In this document: in pieces, positions 6,303-10,462 of the stretch
Layout of the letters: every line of letters begins with the position of its first letter
Position numbering within the stretch: the stretch's first letter is position 1
Assembly (NCBI GenBank): GCA_007131065.1
Contig: SLRF01000008.1
Location: forward strand, 1 to 10,462
Length of the DNA stretch: 10,462 nucleotides
From: Candidatus Saccharimonadota bacterium
Lineage (GTDB): Bacteria > Patescibacteriota > Saccharimonadia > QS-5-54-17
Direction of reading: 5' to 3'
Made by a program: the position numbers and the translations under genes
Notes under the pieces: generated by a model
What the model was told of the DNA's origin: nothing
Seen by the model: only the letters and a program-made list of their open reading frames with translations
Databases searched by the model: none

Positions 6303-6851
6303 CTAGACTAGTTTGGAGTGCTTTTTCTCAAGCAGCTTTAGCGTAGCAGCTAGAAGCTTCTCGGGGTCTGATTCGAAACTGACCAACGAAGTTCCAGTCC
6401 GGGCAAGTTGTAGCAACTCTTCGAAAAGCTGGCTGGCTCCGCCACCGCCTTCTAGGATTACAAGCGGTTTACCCAGTTCCACAGCCGTAGCGAATTCATG
6501 CGTAGTCCCGATGCGGCCGCCGATACTGATGACTGCATCGGAGCAGCTGACTAACATGTTGTCCCTTCCTACGTAATGCAGTCCGGTATGTAGGATGAAG
6601 TCGAAGGCATCGGTGGGCAGGCGATATTTCCGCTCGTGCGCCTGGCGGCTGGCAGCAGGCGAGAGGCCTACCGACATGCCTCCGGCAGCCTTGGCTCCTT
6701 GCGCCGCCGCATACGGCAACCCCGTAGTAGCACCGGTCAAGAGTATATGCCCAGCCTTGGCTATCTGCTCACCGGCGCCGAAAGCTACGTCCCAGTTCTG
6801 CTCCACGGTCGATCCATGGGCCGCCCCGCTTACACATATCTGATACTGCAC
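6303..6851 (-). CDS. LOG/TIGR00725-like Rossmann-fold nucleotide-binding protein
   Basis: The 182 residues resemble the LOG/SLOG group (lysine-decarboxylase-like, DprA-related Rossmann folds). They begin with a strand-turn (YQICVSGAAHG), then HILLTGATTGLPYAAAQGAKAAGG. The conserved block is RDNMLVSCSDAVISIGGRIGTTHE at about 96-119, where GGxxGTxxE is the signature of nucleotide or nucleotide-sugar binding. LOG relatives release cytokinin-type bases from nucleoside monophosphates; many bacterial TIGR00725 members have no known substrate, and I assign none here. The start is a GTG (6849-6851) that shares its first base with the TAG stop of the gene upstream. GGAG lies 8 bases before it, so translation is coupled. 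It is the last gene of the kinase operon. No hairpin-T-run terminator directly follows on the minus strand. Confidence 0.8.
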   Translation of the reverse strand: MQYQICVSGAAHGSTVEQNWDVAFGAGEQIAKAGHILLTGATTGLPYAAAQGAKAAGGMSVGLSPAASRQAHERKYRLPTDAFDFILHTGLHYVGRDNMLVSCSDAVISIGGRIGTTHEFATAVELGKPLVILEGGGGASQLFEELLQLARTGTSLVSFESDPEKLLAATLKLLEKKHSKLV

Positions 6852-8092
6852 TACTTAAACTCCGTGATTTCTTCCGGAGCGATTAGGGCATTGTCCAAGC
6901 GCTTGAGTACCCTGTCTTCGAGATTCTTCTGCCCTAAGTAGCGCACAAACACTTCGTTCCACAGCGATTCCCGGAAATGGTATAGGTAGCGATTCTCAAA
7001 TGAAAGTTCGTTCGAATAGCTGAGCGATACGTCCATAAGATTGAAGGTGATGGGTTCGTCATCATTCATGAACAACCCGACGTAATCCATATCTTTCCAA
7101 AACTCCAGCTCCGGATCCACTTCATATAATATTTCCTCAGCTCTACGCCAATGTAGATCTTCCGGCTGGACGTGAGGCTCGAAAATCTCCGGATGGTATT
7201 CATCCTTGAGTTTGCCGAAATACCGCTGTATGACCCTCCAGTGGACTGAATCCCCTTGTGTTACCTGCACCGGAGAAGGATCGGCTATCATGGTGTTGAC
7301 GAATATCTCACCAAAATTATTCTTGTCTTTCATCAGCTTAAAGAAAGAAGAATAGAGGCGTATCTCGTTGAAATAATGCAGTATTAACGGCGCGACTTTT
7401 AGCGTCACACCCTTCATCGGTTTTTCATCCGCTACCGGCATTACCATAATCACTCCCAGCTCTTTGAGGTGGGTGATGTTGTGTAGCTTCTTCTCAATGA
7501 AGTGAGCAGCTATATCGCCCCATTTGTCGGGGTCGTATTGGACTATTTCGATCTGGCGCGGCTCGAAATCATCAGCCTTTAAGGACTTATATTGGCGGTT
7601 ATAGTCGTTCAGCCAAGCGCTATCTTCGGCAAAACGCAGCGCTCCGTATATCTCGTATAGATTTTCGTTCTTAATCAAATCTTTGACGCTGGAATAATCC
7701 AACTTCTCCATGATTTGCTTAGGAGGCATGTGCAGTAACATCTGTTCCGCTACTTCGTGTTTTAAAAACCATCCATCTCGTGGCATGTCGATAGAATTAA
7801 TCTTATCCACTATCAGCGGGACCATTTCCTTGATGCTGGTGGCGTCTTTGCCTCCTAATTCGCGTGCCAGGTGTTCATCGTGTTCGGCAACCTTGTTTAT
7901 CAATGCCGAATACAGCTCCGGCCCAGTAGTATCAGAAGTATCCAGACCAAGTTCACGCATTTTCCCGTGTGCCTTTTCCAGCAACTCCGCAACCAACTGA
8001 GCATCTATAGACTGATTATGAGTCTGCTCCTCTAGTTGTTTGATAGTTAGGTCGAATAACGGCTGTTTGGCCTGCAAGAGTCGACTAAGCAT
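6851..8092 (-). CDS. Conserved-looking protein of unknown function, 413 residues
   Basis: I do not recognise a named family. The protein looks soluble, with no signal peptide or membrane helix. The first 95 residues are helical and charged. Then comes a motif-rich central part: IDMPRDGWFLKHEVAEQMLLHMPP (about 101-124), YEIYGALRFAEDSAWLNDYN (about 146-165) and YDPDKWGDIAAHFIEKKLHNITHLKELGVIMVMP (about 186-219). The C-terminal part is rich in Trp, Tyr and Phe (HWRVIQRYF, DLHWRRAEEILYE, NRYLYHFRESLWNEVFVRYLG). Its density of aromatic and invariant-looking residues suggests an enzyme or a specific binding protein rather than a spacer. GGAGG (8099-8103) lies 6 bases before the ATG and inside the end of the kinase gene; the two genes overlap by 8 bases. 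The 3' neighbour overlaps by 1 base. Such tight packing argues for a shared role with the sugar kinase, perhaps as partner or next pathway step, but this is inference. Confidence 0.85.
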   Translation of the reverse strand: MLSRLLQAKQPLFDLTIKQLEEQTHNQSIDAQLVAELLEKAHGKMRELGLDTSDTTGPELYSALINKVAEHDEHLARELGGKDATSIKEMVPLIVDKINSIDMPRDGWFLKHEVAEQMLLHMPPKQIMEKLDYSSVKDLIKNENLYEIYGALRFAEDSAWLNDYNRQYKSLKADDFEPRQIEIVQYDPDKWGDIAAHFIEKKLHNITHLKELGVIMVMPVADEKPMKGVTLKVAPLILHYFNEIRLYSSFFKLMKDKNNFGEIFVNTMIADPSPVQVTQGDSVHWRVIQRYFGKLKDEYHPEIFEPHVQPEDLHWRRAEEILYEVDPELEFWKDMDYVGLFMNDDEPITFNLMDVSLSYSNELSFENRYLYHFRESLWNEVFVRYLGQKNLEDRVLKRLDNALIAPEEITEFK

Positions 8093-9083
8093 GTACTTCC
8101 TCCTTTTGGGGTAATTTCGTTTCTTCTATCTTCATCTTTTTTAGTTTCGTGTCGCTCATGAGAATTCCTTCTTTGGCGCCAATTTTACCAACCACCGAAG
8201 TGGAGTTCGCGCTGCCGTATGTAAGTGCTTCAGGGATAGATCCGCCGTCGGCTACTTTGGCTACGAAACCGGAAGTAAAAGCGTCACCAGCACCGGTCCT
8301 GTCTATCACCGGCGCATCTTCATACATTCCGGCCGCATACAGCTTCTCGCCATCACTAGCATAGGATCCATTCGGCCCGTCAGTCACCACCGCCGTTTCC
8401 GTGTGCCTAACTAGATTGCTCGTTAGCTCCTCTGCACTATCGCCGTCTACTAGTTGTGAGGCCTCTTCCTTGTTCACGCTCACCAAAGAAAAGTCGCTAA
8501 GTAACTTGCGCATGCGCTCGGCCTGCTTGAGCTCTCCGGAGCCAGGATTGATAGCAAGCTTGATGTCATGGGTTTTAGCGTAGTGGATTATCGATTCTAG
8601 CAGTGGAAAGTTGCCACTGAGTGAAGATATATATAGCCAATCGGCTTTGAGTTTAGCGAAGTGATTAAAATCCTCCACTTCAAGTTCTTGCGATACGCCG
8701 CGATAAACTAACACTGTTCGCTCTCCCCGGGGAGATAGAAGTAGAGTAGAGTAACCAGTAGTGCCGTCGATATCGCATTTTAATAAACTCGTATCCACTC
8801 CGTCTGAGCGGAGGTCTTTCTGTATCAGTTCTCCGGCCGGATCATCACCAATCTTACCCAAGAAACTAGTATCGAAACCGTACCGAGAAAACGTCACCGC
8901 AGCATTGGTGGCTCCTCCACCGGTGCTAAAAACTACCTTGTCTAGCTCCAGCTTAGCGCCTAGTGGGAACTGCTCTACAAAGTCATGGGTTCGCACATCC
9001 CGCTTGGCCTTCAACGCGCTGCCCATCAGGAATACATCCTGTACTGCCGCCCCTATAGTTGCTATCTTTATTTTCTTGTCCAT
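8085..9083 (-). CDS. PfkB-family (ribokinase-like) carbohydrate kinase
   Basis: The 332 residues are a complete PfkB/ribokinase fold, an ATP-dependent kinase of a sugar, sugar phosphate or nucleoside. The first family signature is FSTGGGATNAAVTFSRYGF...GKIGDDPAGE (about 52-85). The lid and substrate region holds TTGYSTLLLSPRGERTVLVYRG (about 108-129), INPGSGEL and VNKEEA in the middle follow. The second signature is DRTGAGDAFTSGFVAKVADG (about 261-280) with catalytic Asp267. Substrate cannot be read from the sequence. Candidates are fructose or fructose 6-phosphate, ribose, and a nucleoside such as adenosine; the N-terminal shape with FLMG resembles nucleoside/sugar kinases of this family. 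It is the first gene of the operon with the 413-residue protein and the LOG-like protein. The -10 (TATCAT) lies 10 bases before the ATG. AGGA is only 2 bases from the start and is unlikely to act as a normal ribosome site. Confidence 0.93.
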   Translation of the reverse strand: MDKKIKIATIGAAVQDVFLMGSALKAKRDVRTHDFVEQFPLGAKLELDKVVFSTGGGATNAAVTFSRYGFDTSFLGKIGDDPAGELIQKDLRSDGVDTSLLKCDIDGTTGYSTLLLSPRGERTVLVYRGVSQELEVEDFNHFAKLKADWLYISSLSGNFPLLESIIHYAKTHDIKLAINPGSGELKQAERMRKLLSDFSLVSVNKEEASQLVDGDSAEELTSNLVRHTETAVVTDGPNGSYASDGEKLYAAGMYEDAPVIDRTGAGDAFTSGFVAKVADGGSIPEALTYGSANSTSVVGKIGAKEGILMSDTKLKKMKIEETKLPQKEEVHA

Positions 9084-9093
9084 AGTCCTGCTT

Positions 9094-9102
9094 ATGATAT
9101 CA
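9094..9102 (-). promoter_or_regulatory. Extended -10 promoter of the kinase operon
   Basis: TGATATCAT on the minus strand gives an extended -10 (TATCAT at 9094-9099) that ends 10 bases before the kinase ATG. There is no convincing -35. It predicts a leader of a few bases at most. Confidence 0.4.
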
Positions 9103-9133
9103 GTTATTTATTCAAGGGTGAAATCGCTCATGC

Positions 9134-9162
9134 TTGATGCTGGAAAACATTTGCGTTATTAT
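9134..9162 (+). promoter_or_regulatory. Promoter of the large structured RNA
   Basis: TTGATG (9134-9139) and TATTAT (9157-9162) are separated by exactly 17 bases. The predicted start is near 9169, immediately before the first hairpin of the RNA (9170). Confidence 0.65.
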
Positions 9163-9168
9163 TTTCGA

Positions 9169-9769
9169 ACGATCCTCGTGAGGGGCAGTTTCACAGGATT
9201 GTACCTTGATACTTAATGACATGTCGGAAGAGTACGGAGCCTAAGCGCGACGCTGTGGTGAGCTCTGCAGCCCTCACCTAAGAGGCCGCTTACTTCGGAA
9301 AATCCGACTTAGCTCAGACGAGATGACGACGGGTATGCTCGTCGAATCTCTGGGAGTCTGAGCCTACCAGGAGTCACCGACGGCATCATCTCGCCGTCAC
9401 AAACACGAGTTAAGCCTCCTATCGTGGACTCCTGGTCAGCTTCCGAGATACCTGGTTCACTCTAGGACACTCGGATCGGCTGTCGCTCTCAATACTAGTG
9501 GTTCTCGCACTTGCCCCAGTGCTCCCTAGATGCGACGACAGCGAAATCCTAACCCGTAAGGGTTAGGTGGCGAGAGTGCTGTAGCGCCGGTTACCCAGCC
9601 GCCGCACATACTTACTCTCGTCGGCCGGTCGACCGTCTGGAACACGGATGCCTCCCCCGTCATCTGTATCCATGCCCGGTCGACCGGCCCACCAACTTGC
9701 TCGAAAACCGCGAAGGAAGTTTCTTCGCATATCGCTCAGCGATAAAAGGTTTTCGGGCTCTCTTTTTTT
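9169..9769 (+). ncRNA. Candidate large structured non-coding RNA, family not recognised
   Basis: About 600 bases without a convincing reading frame are framed by a good promoter and an intrinsic terminator on the same strand. Helices visible by eye, in order: 9171-9181/9191-9201; 9242-9247/9287-9292 enclosing 9257-9262/9273-9278; 9295-9299/9303-9307; 9312-9319/9356-9363 enclosing 9320-9329/9339-9350. Then 9366-9375/9427-9436 (10 perfect pairs) closes a junction with arms 9379-9384/9393-9398 and 9404-9408/9422-9426. Next are 9443-9447/9470-9474; 9479-9485/9536-9542 enclosing 9507-9511/9518-9522; 9548-9555/9560-9567 with a GTAA (GNRA-type) tetraloop; 9571-9577/9614-9620; and 9623-9635/9677-9689 (13 perfect pairs). 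The helices follow one another without conflict. I looked for RNase P, tmRNA, SRP RNA and group II intron domain V hallmarks and found none. It could be a divergent member of a known large RNA class or a new one. Confidence 0.75.
9699..9769 (+). terminator. Intrinsic terminator of the large RNA
   Basis: GCTCGAAAACC (9699-9709) pairs with GGTTTTCGGGC (9748-9758) with one G-U pair, followed directly by TCTCTTTTTTT (9759-9769). The stem encloses two small hairpins, GCGAAG/CTTCGC (9709-9728) and ATCGC/GCGAT (9731-9743), so the terminator is a three-way junction. The T-run overlaps the stop codon (9768-9770) of the convergent aldolase gene. Confidence 0.85.
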
Positions 9770-10462
9770 ATGCAGCTTTTCCAGTGGCTCCGAACTGTTC
9801 GATTTTATGCTCTACAACTTCCTGAACCGCATCGATTACTTCCGGCATAAGTTTAACTACGGCATACTGATCTGGATTTTCCGCTAGTACTTTTTCCAAC
9901 GTTTTTCTAAACGTATATCGCATATCGGAATTGATATTGACTTTGCTGATGCCGCCTGCGACCGCCTCAGTATAGAAATGCTCTGGTGTACCCGACCCAC
10001 CGTGCAGACTTAGGAAAGCATGCTCCGGTAAATCTTGCTTAATAGATTTAAGTAGCTCGATATCCAGCTGTTTAGGCACAGGATACTTACCATGCAAATT
10101 TCCGATAGCTACCGCGAAGGTATCTATACCTGTATCTTCTATGAACTTGCGAGTGCCTTCCGGTGTAGAGAAAGTCTTTTTAATCTCTTCGTAATCTATT
10201 TCGTCTTTATGTACGTTCGAGCTACCACCAAAATAGTGTGGCTCACTCTCTACTAACGCGCCGGTTTTCTTGGCGTACTCGACGACTTCTTTGGTGGCGT
10301 CGACAATCTTATCATCAGAGGCATCGTGATCGGCTTGTGAGACGTCGATATGTATAAACTCAAATCCAGCATCTATCCCTGCCTTCGCCTCCTCTACTGA
10401 AGGGGAGTGATCGAGATTTATATAAAGTTCGACTCCGTATTCTTCCCGGTAATTATCTACCA
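9768..10462 (-). CDS. fba: Class II fructose-bisphosphate aldolase (5' end cut by window)
   Basis: The frame is open from the right edge to a TAA at 9768-9770, giving 230 visible residues without the N-terminus. This is a zinc-dependent class II aldolase of the ketose-bisphosphate type, joining or splitting fructose 1,6-bisphosphate and triose phosphates. The visible part starts VDNYREEYGVELYINLDHS, where the LDH block holds a zinc-ligand His. It continues with VESEPHYFGGSS (glutamate zinc/structural region), FAVAIGNLHGKY (second zinc His), LSLHGGSGTP (third zinc His with the phosphate-binding GGSG) and KVNINSDMRYTF (the substrate phosphate site). All key elements expected in this portion are present. 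A TTG at 10095-10097 lies inside the conserved GNLHG block and is not a start. The gene converges on the large RNA. An alternative substrate, such as tagatose bisphosphate, cannot be excluded. Confidence 0.93.
   Translation of the reverse strand, partial: VDNYREEYGVELYINLDHSPSVEEAKAGIDAGFEFIHIDVSQADHDASDDKIVDATKEVVEYAKKTGALVESEPHYFGGSSNVHKDEIDYEEIKKTFSTPEGTRKFIEDTGIDTFAVAIGNLHGKYPVPKQLDIELLKSIKQDLPEHAFLSLHGGSGTPEHFYTEAVAGGISKVNINSDMRYTFRKTLEKVLAENPDQYAVVKLMPEVIDAVQEVVEHKIEQFGATGKAA

Noticed and set aside
9169..9769. RNase P RNA, tmRNA, SRP RNA or group II intron
   Set aside because: I found no GAGGAAAGTCC-type core of RNase P, no tmRNA acceptor/T-arm ending in CCA with an alanine-ending tag frame, no GGTCAG...GGAAG..AGCA SRP loop and no domain V hairpin on either strand. 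CCACCA at 9689-9694 lacks a T-arm before it. A short CTAGATG...CGACAG resemblance to RNase P (9526-9541) is too small to count.
9648..9887. 79-residue plus-strand frame across the RNA terminator and aldolase end
   Set aside because: It crosses the intrinsic terminator, has no ribosome site, and lies partly antisense to a clear aldolase gene.
10095..10097. TTG as the aldolase start
   Set aside because: The frame continues upstream to the window edge with conserved aldolase motifs, and this codon lies inside the GNLHG block.

Overview
The window looks like a chromosome segment of a Patescibacteria/CPR bacterium, most likely Candidatus Saccharibacteria (TM7). This is an inference from several things: compact minus-strand operons with overlapping genes, a gatC-gatA pair, a PfkB-type kinase followed by a long conserved-looking protein of unknown function, a class II aldolase, and degenerate heptamer repeats between genes. 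UGA, UAG and UAA all end reading frames, so the recoded UGA=Gly code of Gracilibacteria/Absconditabacteria does not apply. No rRNA, tRNA, insertion sequence or CRISPR array was seen.

Layout. Positions 1-2162 (minus) hold gatC, gatA and a truncated membrane-anchored protein with a HEPN-like RNxxxH motif. The last gene starts inside the gatA stop codon. Positions 2341-3246 (plus) hold a class A beta-lactamase-like protein with no signal peptide and an altered third active-site motif. It is followed by a nested hairpin and then a 3.3-3.5 kb spacer of heptamer repeats that resembles the gatC-gatA spacer. Positions 3517-5478 (minus) hold uvrB. Back-to-back with uvrB, on plus, is a two-helix membrane protein (5579-5836). 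Next comes a 41-residue hydrophobic peptide (5986-6111) whose predicted mRNA is strongly folded and closed by a 5'-3' long-range helix just before a T-run.

Positions 6303-9083 (minus) form a tight three-gene operon: a PfkB-family carbohydrate kinase, an unrecognised 413-residue protein, and a Rossmann-fold LOG/TIGR00725-like protein. Between the kinase and the partial class II fructose-bisphosphate aldolase (9768-10462, minus) lies about 600 bp without protein coding. It has its own plus-strand promoter, about a dozen helices and a strong intrinsic terminator. I read it as a large structured non-coding RNA that I cannot assign to a known family, and it is the most interesting item in the window.

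How the parts fit. GatCA belongs to tRNA-dependent amidation (gatB is not in view), UvrB to nucleotide excision repair, and the kinase and aldolase to sugar-phosphate metabolism. A regulatory pattern recurs. Three minus-strand transcription units (gatC, uvrB, kinase) have a -10 element only 7-10 bases from the start codon, which suggests leaderless or near-leaderless mRNAs. Plus-strand single genes have long leaders with good Shine-Dalgarno sites, as do most of the downstream operon genes.
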